Notes under the pieces: model-generated
What the model was told of the DNA's origin: nothing
The model's input: the letters and a program-made list of their open reading frames with translations, nothing else
Databases searched by the model: none
Assembly (NCBI RefSeq): GCF_020521235.1
Contig: NZ_BLAY01000078.1
Coordinates: 1 to 45,175, forward strand
From: Microseira wollei NIES-4236
GTDB lineage: Bacteria; Cyanobacteriota; Cyanobacteriia; Cyanobacteriales; Aerosakkonemataceae
Direction of reading: 5' to 3'
Length of the DNA stretch: 45,175 nt
Shown here: positions 28,443 to 37,523 of the stretch, piece after piece
Numbering within the stretch: the stretch's first letter is position 1
Layout of the letters: each line of letters begins with the position of its first letter
Translations under genes and position numbers: made by a program

Positions 28443-29948
28443 ATGACGCTACACAGTCGCTACGAAATTCAGCAGCGTTTAGGCAAAAAAGCTGGAAGAC
28501 AAACCCTGCTGGCGCGGGATAAACAAACTGAAGAACTCGTAGTCGTCAAACTGCTCACCTTCAGCAGCGATTTTAACTGGGATGACTTAAAGTTATTCGA
28601 GCGAGAAGCCGAAACTTTACAATCTCTCTCGCATTCTGCCATTCCGCGCTATTTAGACTCATTTGAAGTAGAAACGCCCAACGGCAAAGGATTCGCTTTA
28701 GTACAAAATTACATCGAAGCCAAATCTTTAGAAGAACATCTCAAAGATGGGCGCAACTTTAGCGAAAGAGAAGTCAAGCAAATTGCCAAATCAATTTTAG
28801 AAATCCTCACTTACCTACACGCACAAAAACCACCCGTTATCCATCGCGATATTAAGCCCAGCAATATTTTATTGACTTGTGGGACGGGCAAGATGCCCAT
28901 CCCACAAGCGAAACCAATGTCTGATAAATTGGGCGGGACGGGCAAGATGCCCATGCCACAAGACAAATCAATCTCTGATAAATTGGGCGGGACGGGCAAG
29001 ATGCCCATCCCACAAGACAAATCAATTTCTTGTGGGGTGGGCGTCTCGCCCGCCGAATTAACACCCCCCTTAGCAAGGGGGGCAGGGGGGGATCGGATTT
29101 CTGAACTATATCTCATCGATTTTGGCTCGGTTCAAACCTTAGCAACAAAAGAAGGTAAAACCGTTACTGTCGTCGGAACTTATGGATATATGCCCCCCGA
29201 ACAATTTGGCGGGATTTCCGTTCCAGCTTCCGATCTTTACAGCGTAGGAGCAACCTTAATTGCACTGCTGACTAACGCACATCCAGCAGACTTACCGCAA
29301 AAAGATTTGCGAATTCAATTTGAACAAATTACCTCTATCAGTCCTGACTTTACCCGCTGGCTAAAGCGAATGATAGAACCGAGTGTAGATCGCCGCTTTA
29401 AATCTGCAAAAGAAGCATTGCAAGCATTAGAAAAACCTTGGCTGACCCAGAGCGATCGCATTACCGTCACCCATTACAAATCGGTTACAACCTGGAAATT
29501 ATTCAGGTACGCAATTGTGTGGAATATATGCATAGGAGCCGGAGTTGGCACTGGTTACGGCGCTCTTTATGGCACAGCCGTTTATCCACTTTTTGGCACA
29601 TTTTTTGGCTCATTATTTGGTTTGATAGTTGGCATACCCCTTGGTTTTTTCAACGGATTATTGGTAGCAATTGTGACGTGGTTGTACTTCTTCCCGCTCG
29701 AAGATCCCAAGGCGCATCGACGCACCGTTAGTTTTATCAGCACGCTATTTGGCACAATTGTGAGTCTAGTGGCATTTAGCGTAATACTGGCAAAACAAAG
29801 TTTACCGGCTGATGGTTTTTTACACATTGTTTTAGTATTAATACCATCTGCGCTCGCTGGACTATCTATGGGTGCAAGTAGCAAACAAATTGCCCGCTGG
29901 TACGCACAACAAAGTAGACAAGAAGAGGACGAAAACTATGACCGTTAA
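28443..29948 (+). CDS. Ser/Thr protein kinase with a repeat-derived insertion and C-terminal membrane region
   Basis: This 501-residue protein has an N-terminal kinase domain with ATP-site Lys36 (VVVKLL), catalytic loop HRDIKPSN (His134, Asp136) and metal-binding DFG (Asp226). HRD and DFG are 90 residues apart, against 23 in the paralogue encoded next to it; the extra 67 residues are three 18-residue repeats (GTGKMPIPQ type) plus further repeat sequence at DNA level. The activation segment continues normally (GTYGYMPPEQF). The C-terminal third (about 345-480) is hydrophobic and Gly-rich, with several membrane segments, so the kinase faces the cytoplasm from the membrane. It overlaps the next kinase gene by 11 nt. 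Activity is probable but not certain because of the insertion. Confidence 0.9.
   Translation: MTLHSRYEIQQRLGKKAGRQTLLARDKQTEELVVVKLLTFSSDFNWDDLKLFEREAETLQSLSHSAIPRYLDSFEVETPNGKGFALVQNYIEAKSLEEHLKDGRNFSEREVKQIAKSILEILTYLHAQKPPVIHRDIKPSNILLTCGTGKMPIPQAKPMSDKLGGTGKMPMPQDKSISDKLGGTGKMPIPQDKSISCGVGVSPAELTPPLARGAGGDRISELYLIDFGSVQTLATKEGKTVTVVGTYGYMPPEQFGGISVPASDLYSVGATLIALLTNAHPADLPQKDLRIQFEQITSISPDFTRWLKRMIEPSVDRRFKSAKEALQALEKPWLTQSDRITVTHYKSVTTWKLFRYAIVWNICIGAGVGTGYGALYGTAVYPLFGTFFGSLFGLIVGIPLGFFNGLLVAIVTWLYFFPLEDPKAHRRTVSFISTLFGTIVSLVAFSVILAKQSLPADGFLHIVLVLIPSALAGLSMGASSKQIARWYAQQSRQEEDENYDR
28878..29095. repeat. Dispersed repeats inserted inside a kinase gene
   Basis: GGGACGGGCAAGATGCCCAT begins at 28881, 28935 and 28989, a 54-bp tandem period (18 codons). 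Each unit contains a GGGC/GCCC palindrome and a CCCACAAG box like those at 31535 and 44913. It is followed by CTTGTGGGG- and CCCCCCTTAGCAAGG-type sequence, both looking intergenic in origin. The whole block keeps the kinase frame. Confidence 0.88.
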
Positions 29949-31323
29949 TCTACTAGGAGAACGCTACGCTATCCAAGGGCAATTAGGACAACAGACGGGA
30001 AGAAAAACCTTTCTAGCCCGCGACTTACAAACTCAAGAATTAGTAGTCGTTAAACTGCTTTCCCTTGGCAATGATTTTGAATGGCAAGACCTCAAATTAT
30101 TTGAGCGCGAAGCTGAAACTTTAAAAGCGCTTTCCCATCCCGCCATTCCCCGCTACCTTGATTATCTAGAACTCGATTCACCCCATAACAAAGGATTCGC
30201 CCTAGTTCAAAGTTATGTCGAGGGAAAAACCCTAGAAGAACATCTAAAAGCAGGGCGTACCTTCAGGGAAGCAGAAGTCAAAGAATTAGCCAAATCCCTA
30301 TTAGAAATTCTGACTTACCTGCACCAACATCAACCGCCAGTTATTCACCGCGATATCAAACCCAGCAATATTTTACTAACAAATCGCTCTGGCAATAGTG
30401 TCGGTCAAGTTTATCTAGTTGATTTCGGTTCCGTGCAAACTCTCGCCGCCAAAGAAGGCGGCACAATTACCGTTGTAGGAACCTACGGATATATGCCACC
30501 CGAACAATTTGGCGGACGCGCCGTTCCTGCTTCTGACATTTATAGTTTAGGCGCAACTTTGATTTATTTAATCACAGGTTTGCATCCAACTGAACTACCC
30601 CAGAAAGATTTTCGCATTCAATTTCAGCACGTAGCTAATATCGATCATGCTTTGGCAGATTGGTTGCAATGGATGACAGAACCGAGTTTAGATAACCGTC
30701 TTCCTTCTGCTAGTAAAGCACTGCAAGCATTGTCAAAACCCCAAATTAGAAAAAAAGCTTACTTGAGAGTCATAAAACCACGTAATAGCGAAGTAGAATT
30801 GACAAAAACAGATGATGTTTTTGAAATTTTAATCCCGGCACGAGGGTTGAGTTTTGCAGCAATCGCTTGGATTTCTGGTTTAATTCCCTTATCTTTCTGG
30901 GGATTAGTGTTTTGGACTTCATTTAGGTTGCCTGATATCGTCCCTGAAGCAATTATTCACTTATTAGCGATCGCTCTGGTATCTCTAATCGTAATCAAGT
31001 CTATCTTGTTTATATTTAGGCAATTTCGCCTGCGGATTGATGATGATAAAATTTGCTTTAAAAATGAAATGTTTGGATGCCAATGGAATCGGTTTCGCCC
31101 CGCATCTAAGCGCAATATTTCTAAGTTAGAATTAATCAATGCATTTGGTGCAGACGAACGGGGTAATATAGGTTGGCTTCCCACTCAGCTAATTATTTGG
31201 GCAGGAAATCAGAAATACCAATTAAACTGGAAAGTTCGTCTGAATAAATCAGAAATAAAATGGTTGGCTAGCGAATTAAGCGATTGGTTAGAATTGCCTA
31301 TTGAAATTAGGGAAAATTTATGA
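29938..31323 (+). CDS. Ser/Thr protein kinase with two C-terminal membrane helices
   Basis: The ATG at 29938 is preferred over an upstream ATT-type extension because it follows AGAGGAC and aligns with the paralogue start; it overlaps the previous gene by 11 nt. In this 461-residue protein the kinase has Lys39 (VVVKLL), HRDIKPSN (His137, Asp139), DFG (Asp162) and GTYGYMPPEQF. Two hydrophobic helices (about residues 300-325 and 337-360) follow, then a soluble tail of about 100 residues. It is clearly a tandem duplicate of the preceding kinase without the insertion; the C-terminal domains differ. Bacterial Hanks-type kinases of this sort transmit environmental signals; the target is unknown. Confidence 0.92.
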   Translation: MTVNLLGERYAIQGQLGQQTGRKTFLARDLQTQELVVVKLLSLGNDFEWQDLKLFEREAETLKALSHPAIPRYLDYLELDSPHNKGFALVQSYVEGKTLEEHLKAGRTFREAEVKELAKSLLEILTYLHQHQPPVIHRDIKPSNILLTNRSGNSVGQVYLVDFGSVQTLAAKEGGTITVVGTYGYMPPEQFGGRAVPASDIYSLGATLIYLITGLHPTELPQKDFRIQFQHVANIDHALADWLQWMTEPSLDNRLPSASKALQALSKPQIRKKAYLRVIKPRNSEVELTKTDDVFEILIPARGLSFAAIAWISGLIPLSFWGLVFWTSFRLPDIVPEAIIHLLAIALVSLIVIKSILFIFRQFRLRIDDDKICFKNEMFGCQWNRFRPASKRNISKLELINAFGADERGNIGWLPTQLIIWAGNQKYQLNWKVRLNKSEIKWLASELSDWLELPIEIRENL

Positions 31324-31632
31324 AGCGAGTGAGGTACAGCCTTTTGGCGCCTTTTGTGTAGAGGCTGCCATTTTTGCTGCCTCTACACAAACCAGAAACC
31401 CGATTTTTGCCAAAAGCGTTGAGATCTGCTTGCGATCGCTTGGGGAGTACAGAACTTACGCGCACCCGCTTTCGTGCAGGGTGTGGTTATGCTATAATTA
31501 CATTGCACTTCATTAGACCTCTCCAATAACTCTTGTGGGATAAGCGTCCCGCCTGTCTTTGAGGTTCTTTTTTGGAGAAATCTATTAAAATAAAAACGCT
31601 AGAATTGGCACAATCAAAAGTAGGTCAAAACG
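31324..31632. other. 309-bp spacer with a palindrome and AT-rich promoter-like DNA
   Basis: A hairpin follows the kinase stop at once (listed separately). Downstream are a GAACTTACGCG box related to the MITE ends (about 31451) and an AT-rich stretch before the antitoxin gene, where its promoter should lie. Confidence 0.5.
31325..31390. repeat. Palindromic repeat acting as likely 3' hairpin
   Basis: Stem TTGTGTAGAGGC (31354-31365) with its complement at 31379-31390. The left 35 nt from GAGTGAGGTACAG are identical to the antisense of 23856-23890. It starts directly after the kinase stop codon. Confidence 0.75.
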
Positions 31633-31890
31633 ATGTCAACAGTTTATCGTTTAAAAGCCAGCGAACTCAATAATCAATTTTTAGAGCAAATCAAAGCAGA
31701 ATTTGCAGATAAAGAAATCGAGATAGTTATTTCAGAATTTGATGAAACCCAATATCTTTTACAATCAGAAAGCAATAAAAATAAACTATTGCAAGCTATT
31801 GACAATGTTAAAGAGCGTCAAAATTTAGTTGAAGTTAATTTACAGGATTTGCAATCAGCAGAAGAAAATGAGCAGAAGAATAGTTTTTGA
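31633..31890 (+). CDS. Antitoxin of a YoeB-type toxin-antitoxin pair
   Basis: This 85-residue, Glu/Asn-rich protein lies directly upstream of, and overlaps by 23 nt, a YoeB-like toxin gene. An AGTAGG ribosome site precedes the ATG. The N-terminal half (YRLKASELNNQFLEQIKAEF) looks like the short DNA-binding or dimerisation part seen in cyanobacterial antitoxins of this size; the C-terminal half would wrap the toxin. It should neutralise the toxin and repress the operon with it. Family identity rests mostly on context. Confidence 0.75.
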   Translation: MSTVYRLKASELNNQFLEQIKAEFADKEIEIVISEFDETQYLLQSESNKNKLLQAIDNVKERQNLVEVNLQDLQSAEENEQKNSF

Positions 31891-32134
31891 ATCCTCTGCT
31901 TTTGCAGATTTTAATGAATGGGCAAAATTAGACAAAAAGATTTATCGCAAAATTGTTGAATTGATTAAGGATATAGACCGATCGCCGTTTGAAGGATTGG
32001 GTAAACCTGAACCTCTGAAATACGAGTTAACTGGTTTTTGGTCAAGACGCATTGATAACGAACATCGTTTAGTTTATCAAGTTACGGATGAAGAGATTGC
32101 GATCGCATCTTGTAAATATCATTATAGTGAATAG
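31868..32134 (+). CDS. yoeB: YoeB-type ribosome-dependent mRNA interferase toxin
   Basis: This 88-residue protein uses the ATG at 31868 inside the antitoxin gene; a longer frame from 31829 has no ribosome site. The small RelE/YoeB fold is shown by GLGKPEPLKYELTGFWSRRI, EHRLVYQV and the C-terminal CKYHYSE, whose His-Tyr pair corresponds to the catalytic end of YoeB. It cleaves mRNA at the ribosome when freed from its antitoxin. The length is normal. Confidence 0.92.
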   Translation: MSRRIVFESSAFADFNEWAKLDKKIYRKIVELIKDIDRSPFEGLGKPEPLKYELTGFWSRRIDNEHRLVYQVTDEEIAIASCKYHYSE

Positions 32135-32252
32135 TGGCACAGTGGACAGACTAAAAGGGTTAAAAGCTTAAAAAAAATATAGCCTTGGCAATTCCAGAAT
32201 CAGTAAAATAGCTTTAAACAGACACCTTATTGATTGTTTGGAGGCGATCGCA

Positions 32253-32528
32253 ATGTCTTCAATCGTTGAAGTGAGTGAATCAGGCATCTTACAATTACCC
32301 GCCGAGATTTTACAGGCAATTAGACCCAATACCCGCTTTGTAGTAGAGGTGGATAGCGTTGGAAAACAATATCGTATAATTCTGTCCCCCGTTCCCCCAA
32401 AGCAACCCTTTTGGGCAACCGCCACGCCTGAAGAAAGGGCGGAACGATTAATGCAGTGGGTACAAAGCCATCAGAATGGTGCCAACCTACCTGATGAAGC
32501 GTTACGTCGGGAAAACATCTACGACTAA
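32253..32528 (+). CDS. vapB: AbrB-like VapB-type antitoxin
   Basis: This 91-residue protein uses the ATG at 32253 (a TTG lies at 32238) after GGAGG. Residues 4-45 (VEVSESGILQLPAEIL) form the swapped-hairpin AbrB/SpoVT DNA-binding domain; the C-terminal part (PEERAERLMQWV) is the toxin-binding tail. The stop and the toxin start overlap (TAATG), so translation is coupled. It should repress its own promoter and inhibit the PIN toxin. Confidence 0.88.
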   Translation: MSSIVEVSESGILQLPAEILQAIRPNTRFVVEVDSVGKQYRIILSPVPPKQPFWATATPEERAERLMQWVQSHQNGANLPDEALRRENIYD

Positions 32529-32989
32529 TGACTGACTATCTCCTCGATACCAATGTTTTGCTTCGCATGAGCGACAGCACTTCACCAGTGAATTTACTAG
32601 CTGGTAGAGCAACAGCTACTCTTTTAAGGCAAAGAAATCGCGTTTTCATCACCAGTCAGAACATTATTGAGTTATGGGTTGTTGCAACTCGTCCAGCACA
32701 AGTCAACGGTTTGGGATGGAGTGTCGAACAAACTCGTATTGAAATCGAGCAAATTTTAAATCAGTTTCCCCAGCTTGAGGAAACGCCACAAATATTCCCC
32801 TACTGGTTCAATCTGGTGACAAGCTACCAAATTCAGGGTAAGCGCGTACATGATGCCCGGTTAGTTGCCGTGATGTTGGCGCATAGTGTAACGCATTTAC
32901 TAACGTTTAACCCAGATGATTTTCGGAACATCAATGAAATTGTAGTGGTTCATCCGCAAGCGATCGCGAACCCAGAAGCGGAAGATTAG
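32528..32989 (+). CDS. vapC: VapC-type PIN-domain ribonuclease toxin
   Basis: This 153-residue PIN domain has the acidic metal-binding residues Asp7 (LLDTNVLL), Glu48 (NIIELW) and Asp109 (VHDARLV), and TFNPDDF near the end. It is translationally coupled to the AbrB-like antitoxin. VapC enzymes cut tRNA or rRNA when unbound. It is convergent with the acetyl-CoA synthetase gene, from which a hairpin separates it. Confidence 0.93.
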   Translation: MTDYLLDTNVLLRMSDSTSPVNLLAGRATATLLRQRNRVFITSQNIIELWVVATRPAQVNGLGWSVEQTRIEIEQILNQFPQLEETPQIFPYWFNLVTSYQIQGKRVHDARLVAVMLAHSVTHLLTFNPDDFRNINEIVVVHPQAIANPEAED

Positions 32990-33009
32990 CACGATCGCAA
33001 AGCTGACTC

Positions 33010-33042
33010 AGAAACCCGGTTTTTTCAAAAAACCGGGTTTCT
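33010..33042. terminator. Bidirectional hairpin terminator between vapC and acs
   Basis: Perfect 16-bp stem AGAAACCCGGTTTTTT, 1-nt loop and AAAAAACCGGGTTTCT. The T- and A-runs inside the stem and the position between two convergent genes make a terminator role likely. The sequence belongs to the dispersed AAACCCGGTTT family. Confidence 0.65.
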
Positions 33043-33055
33043 TAAACTCCTGGAA

Positions 33056-35023
33056 CTACGATCCTTCGCGCAGTTTATCCAACACACTCCGATCTTCCAA
33101 AGTCGAAGTATCGCCAGAAACTTCTTGTCCCGCAGCTAAATTTCGCAACAATCGCCGCATAATCTTACCCGAACGAGTTTTAGGTAACGCATCGGTAAAG
33201 CGAATTTCACCGGGACGCGCGATCGCACCAATTTCACTCACCACATGTTGCTTCAGTTCCTTATTCAATTCCTCAGTCGGTTTTTGATTCCCTTCCAAGG
33301 TGACAAAAGCAACAATATCTTCCCCTTTCAGGTCATCCGGTTTCCCTACAACCGCCGCTTCAGCTACCGCCGGGTGCGACACCAACGCCGATTCAATTTC
33401 CATCGTTCCCAAACGGTGTCCGGCGACGTTAATTACATCATCGACGCGCCCCATCACCCAAAAATAACCATCTTCATCCCGACGCGCCCCATCTCCAGCA
33501 AAGTAGAAATATTGCCCATCTTTGGGGGGAATGTGTTCCCAATAAGTGCGACGGAACCGATCCGGATCGCCGTAAATTGTCCGCATCATACCAGGCCAAG
33601 GATGTTTTACGGCTAAATATCCACCTTCATTATCTCCAACCGAATTTCCGTCTAAATCCACCACATCGGCAAGAATTCCGGGGAAAGGACGAGTCGCAGA
33701 ACCGGGTTTCGTCGGAATTGCACCGGGTAATGGGGTAATCATAATTCCCCCAGTTTCGGTTTGCCACCAAGTATCGACAATCGGACAGCGTTCCCCACCA
33801 ATTATCCGGTAATACCACATCCAAGCTTCTGGGTTAATCGGTTCTCCCACCGTTCCCAGCAATCTTAAAGAAGATAAATTCCGCGACTTGGGATGGTGTT
33901 CGCCCATCTTAATAAATGCCCGAATTGCCGTCGGTGCGGTATAGAAAATAGTGACGCCGTATTTTTCAATTACATCCCAAAAACAACCGGGATTCGATGC
34001 CCGCGGCGCACCTTCATACATCACAGTTGTCGCACCGTTGGATAAGGGTCCGTAAACAATATAACTGTGTCCCGTAATCCAACCTACATCGGCGGTACAC
34101 CAATATACATCTGTATCTTGCAGGTCGAAAATCCATTTGGTGGTCATGTGAGTGTAAAGGTTATAACCACCCGTTGTATGCACCACCCCTTTCGGCTTTC
34201 CAGTACTACCAGATGTGTAAAGAATGAACAGCATATCCTCGCTGTCCATCGGTTCGGCGGGACAGTCTGCGGAAACGCCTTGCTTTAAATCGTGCCACCA
34301 ATGGTCGCGTCCCGGTTCCATGTATATTTGCTGTCCGGTGCGCTTAACTACCAAAACATCCTTGACAGTTTCGACGCCTTCTGCTAAAGCTTTATCAACT
34401 TGCTCTTTGAGGGGAACGATCGCATCCTTTCTCCATCCCCCATCTGCTGTAATCACCATTTTGGCTTGTCCGTCGATCAGGCGATCGCGCAACGCCTCGG
34501 CACTAAATCCACCAAACACAACGGTGTGCGGTGCGCCAATTCTGGCACAAGCTAGCATGGCGATCGCAGCTTCTGGAATCATCGGCATGTATATCCCGAT
34601 GCGATCGCCTTTCTGCACTCCCAGTCCTTTTAGCACGTTCGCCATCTGACAAACTTCCCGATGCAATTGCGCGTAGGTGAGAGTCCGCGAATCCCCCGGT
34701 TCCCCTTCCCAAATCAACGCCGCCTTATTTTTGCGCCACGTTGTGAGATGTCTGTCAAGACAGTTGTAAGAAATATTAATCTTGCCGTTGGCGAACCACT
34801 TAGCAAACGGCGGTTGCCAGTCTAGAACGGTATCCCACTTTTGGAACCAGTGCAACTCAGTTTCAGCCAATTGGGCCCAGAATTTCAACGGATCGGCCTT
34901 AGCGCGGTCGTAGAGTTGCTCGTAGTCCTCTAAACTCTTGATATGGGCTTTTTGGGAAAATTCCCCACTGGGCTGGAATAGACGTTTTTCTTGAAGAATG
35001 GATTCAATCGTCGATTGTGACAT
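33056..35023 (-). CDS. acs: Acetyl-CoA synthetase (AMP-forming)
   Basis: The chosen ATG (35021-35023) gives 655 residues, the usual length (E. coli Acs 652), and a typical start [16 protein letters not shown]; the frame is open to 35101 but the extra residues do not resemble Acs. AMP-binding motif [16 protein letters not shown], acetate/CoA pocket region TWWQTETGG, hinge [16 protein letters not shown] and the C-terminal [11 protein letters not shown] with the Lys that is acetylated in regulated Acs are all present. It converts acetate, ATP and CoA into acetyl-CoA in the cytoplasm and feeds fatty-acid or polyketide synthesis in general. It is not part of the PKS operon. No clear Shine-Dalgarno sequence. 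Confidence 0.97.
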   Translation of the reverse strand: MSQSTIESILQEKRLFQPSGEFSQKAHIKSLEDYEQLYDRAKADPLKFWAQLAETELHWFQKWDTVLDWQPPFAKWFANGKINISYNCLDRHLTTWRKNKAALIWEGEPGDSRTLTYAQLHREVCQMANVLKGLGVQKGDRIGIYMPMIPEAAIAMLACARIGAPHTVVFGGFSAEALRDRLIDGQAKMVITADGGWRKDAIVPLKEQVDKALAEGVETVKDVLVVKRTGQQIYMEPGRDHWWHDLKQGVSADCPAEPMDSEDMLFILYTSGSTGKPKGVVHTTGGYNLYTHMTTKWIFDLQDTDVYWCTADVGWITGHSYIVYGPLSNGATTVMYEGAPRASNPGCFWDVIEKYGVTIFYTAPTAIRAFIKMGEHHPKSRNLSSLRLLGTVGEPINPEAWMWYYRIIGGERCPIVDTWWQTETGGIMITPLPGAIPTKPGSATRPFPGILADVVDLDGNSVGDNEGGYLAVKHPWPGMMRTIYGDPDRFRRTYWEHIPPKDGQYFYFAGDGARRDEDGYFWVMGRVDDVINVAGHRLGTMEIESALVSHPAVAEAAVVGKPDDLKGEDIVAFVTLEGNQKPTEELNKELKQHVVSEIGAIARPGEIRFTDALPKTRSGKIMRRLLRNLAAGQEVSGDTSTLEDRSVLDKLREGS

Positions 35024-35277
35024 AGTGCAAAAGTTAGGTTTCAGGCTTGTGACCGGAAATACATTTCCTAACATACTGGCTTCCCGGATGGCATTAGCCA
35101 AAGAAAATCTTTATTTTTATCAATAGGACTGACGCGCATATTCCCGGTTTTTACGAAAAATCCCCAGTTGGGAAGTTAAAGATCTACGAAAAAACTGGGT
35201 TTCTGCCCCCGCGTGGGTAAGTCCCGATCAAGTTTGGGGTGGAAAGTCAGAACCCCAATAGGATAAAGTGACGATAG
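35024..35277. other. Spacer with a degenerate CAGGACTTACGC-type element
   Basis: AGGACTGACGCG at about 35125 and the complement of GGGACTTACCCACGC at about 35220-35235 enclose about 110 bp that also contain CCCGGTTTTTACG and its partner. This looks like a decayed member of the MITE family at 21235 and 21521. It lies exactly where the FAD monooxygenase has lost its N-terminus. Confidence 0.55.
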
Positions 35278-36666
35278 GGATGGACAAATGTCACCGTCCT
35301 GGAGAAACGCCCTGCGGCTGATTACTACGAGCCTGATAAATCATTTAATTATCTCATTGATGGTCGGGGTCAAAAATTGACCGATTGGCTTGGAATCACC
35401 GAGAAGATATCAAAAATCGGCGTTCCCAGTACAGAATTCTATTTAACGCTGATTAAACCAAATAACAGCCGCAAAACATTTAAAGTACCTGTCGCAGATC
35501 CAAACCGGAAAACTGCCTACTGGTTACCGCGCAGAGCATTTGTGTTATTGCTGTGCCAGGAAATTGAAAAAAATTGGCAACACTGCATCACCGTGCTGTT
35601 CAATACCAAATGCATCGAAATTAGCAAGATAGCCGAGTCGGAAAAACTCCAAGTTGTTGCTGACACAGATAACAACAATCTGGTTAAATTTGAGCCAGAT
35701 CTTTTAGTGGGTTGTGATGGCTTTAACTCGATTGTCCGCAACACCTTGAAAGAGTGGGACGACTCGGCATCAGACAGATTTGAGATGAAATGTTTTCCCT
35801 CGCCCAGTGCAGGTTTGAGGTATAAAGTGTTAAGCCTACCGCCAAACTTTCCTCTCGATCCGAGTGGCAAGGAACAGTCAAAATGTGAAATGGCTTACGC
35901 GATTCGTGGAGCTTTTCGAGGTCGCAAGCAAGCCGTATCTTTGGGTTTATTACCGCTGAAAAATCCAGATGAACCCCGTAGTGCCAATATCATTACATGG
36001 CCTGACCATAAAATATGGGAATTGAAAAATAGTCAGGAGGTGTACGACTTTTTTGAGAAAGCCTTCCCACAATTGCCTATAAGCCAAATCCTATCGCCCG
36101 AAGAAGCCGATCGATTTGCTAAAAGTGAAGGTGGAAAATTTCCTACTCCTCAATACTGTTCCCGATTGTACTTTGTAGCACAGAAGCAAGCAAGCCTTGG
36201 AATGGGCGACTCGATTAACGCTGCTAGTGTAGTACTGTTGGGAGATGCCATTCATTGCTTTCCTCCAGATATCGGACAAGGAGTTAATTCAGCATTGGAG
36301 GATGTATTTGTCCTGAATCAGGCACTTTCTAAGAGCGATCTCAATCTCTCAGTTGCCTTGCCTCTATACGAATCCTGGCGCTTTCCTGATGTCAAAGCTT
36401 TAATCCGTCTGGCTCAAATTGCTTTTCCTTGGCAGTATAACCAAGCTCCGCTTCGCAGATCGCTGTGGAATATCAACTTTTTTTTCCGACTTCTACTCAG
36501 TCGTTCCCTGCCCTACCTTTTTAGTCCTCCAGCTTTCTTCCTGATCCAGAACCATCAGCTTTCTTACGAGGAAATCTTAGGCAAAGTTCAACGTACCACT
36601 CAGAACCTGTTGGTACTCGGTTTGATGCTTATTTGTGGGTTTTTAGCTGTAGTACTTCTCAGGTAG
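35278..36666 (+). pseudogene. 5'-truncated FAD-dependent monooxygenase (kynurenine-monooxygenase-like)
   Basis: The frame is open from 35278 (after an in-frame TAG) with no ATG at its head; a TTG at 35377 would give 429 residues. The reading starts at VTVLEKRPADYYEPDK, which in intact flavoprotein monooxygenases follows about 30 residues containing the GxGxxG FAD-binding fold. That fold is absent here. Later motifs are well kept: DLLVGCDGFNSIVR (the DG motif) and LLGDAIHCFPPDIGQGVNSA (the GD motif). Two hydrophobic segments end the protein (about FFRLLLSRSLPYLF and LLVLGLMLICGFLAVVLL), as in kynurenine monooxygenases with a membrane anchor. Without the dinucleotide-binding strand it should not hold FAD properly, so it is probably a recent pseudogene. 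Confidence 0.75.
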
Positions 36667-36998
36667 TAGGGTGCGTCACAGGATTGCGCTTGTTGGCAAT
36701 AAAATTTGGCTCGCTTTGTCACGCACCAAAATTTTTCCGGTTCAATTAGTAGGGTGCGTGACACGATTGCGGTTGTTGGCAATAAAATTTGGCTCGCTTT
36801 GTCACGCACCAAAATTTTTCCGGTTCAATTAGTAGGGTGCGTCACAGGATTGCGCTTGTTGGCAATAAAATTTGGCTCGCTTTGTCACGCACCAAACTTT
36901 TGCCGGTTCAATTAGTAGGGTGCGTCACAGGATTGCGCTTGTTGGCAATAAAATTTGGCTCGCTTTGTCACGCACCAAAATTTTTCCGGTTCAATTAG
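36667..36998. repeat. Tandem array of four 83-bp units
   Basis: Units start with TAGGGTGCGTCACA at 36667, 36750, 36833 and 36916, exactly 83 bp apart. Each contains the inverted pair GGTGCGTCACA / TGTCACGCACC around a CTTGTTGGCAATAAAA loop region and ends with CCGGTTCAATTAG. Copy 2 has GTGACACG and copy 3 has CTTTTGCC as variants. It lies directly after the truncated monooxygenase. Confidence 0.95.
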
Positions 36999-37523
36999 CA
37001 CTAGCGATACTTTTTTTACGATACTTGGTTCGTCGAGCGCCGTAGCCGCAGGAAACCTTTAGTTTTGCGGGTGTGGGCGATCGCGAGTGGGTGCCTCTGG
37101 CATATCGCTCCCTGGCGGCTAGTAATGTTTTTATCCGTCCGCTGCAACAAGATTGTGATGGGGCGATCGCTTGCACTTTCGGTGTCGCTTTTTTGCCTCA
37201 GCCGATTTACTCCAATCTATTGCTTTAGGTACATCATACCATCTATTCTTTATATAATATACGTGAGAATTGCTCTCAAAGACCCTAGTTAACTACCAAA
37301 AGTAATGCGTCTGTCAATAACATCCTGCGAGTTTTATCAATGGCTGAAAAAAACAACGCCCTTTTTGACTCTTGGTGACCAGTTATCCGGTCTTATGTCG
37401 AGAAGTTCTCGAAATGAAGCGAGCGCGGCTTTACCCAGACTCCCGGCCGCAATCGCTGCCTATCAGAAATAATGTATTTTATCAAAGCTAATTACAGTCA
37501 CCCTAACCCAACAGGCAAATCCC
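36999..37523. other. Spacer upstream of the antiporter operon
   Basis: About 520 bp. A 55-codon frame from ATG 37305 to 37472 resembles no family known to me and is left as doubtful. HIP1 sites occur near 37080 and 37165. The promoter of the Mrp operon should lie in the last 100 bp, but no boxes stand out. Confidence 0.45.

Noticed and set aside
35377-36666. TTG at 35377 as a genuine start of a shorter functional monooxygenase
   Set aside because: Family similarity continues upstream of this TTG to 35290 or so, and the shorter form would still lack the FAD-binding fold.
36999-37200. Minus-strand frame of 61 codons at 36991-37176
   Set aside because: Basic, low-information sequence overlapping HIP1 sites and the end of the tandem array; no homology recognised.
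37305-37472. 55-codon ATG frame upstream of mrpC
   Set aside because: No family resemblance, no clear ribosome site and no context; mentioned only in the spacer note.
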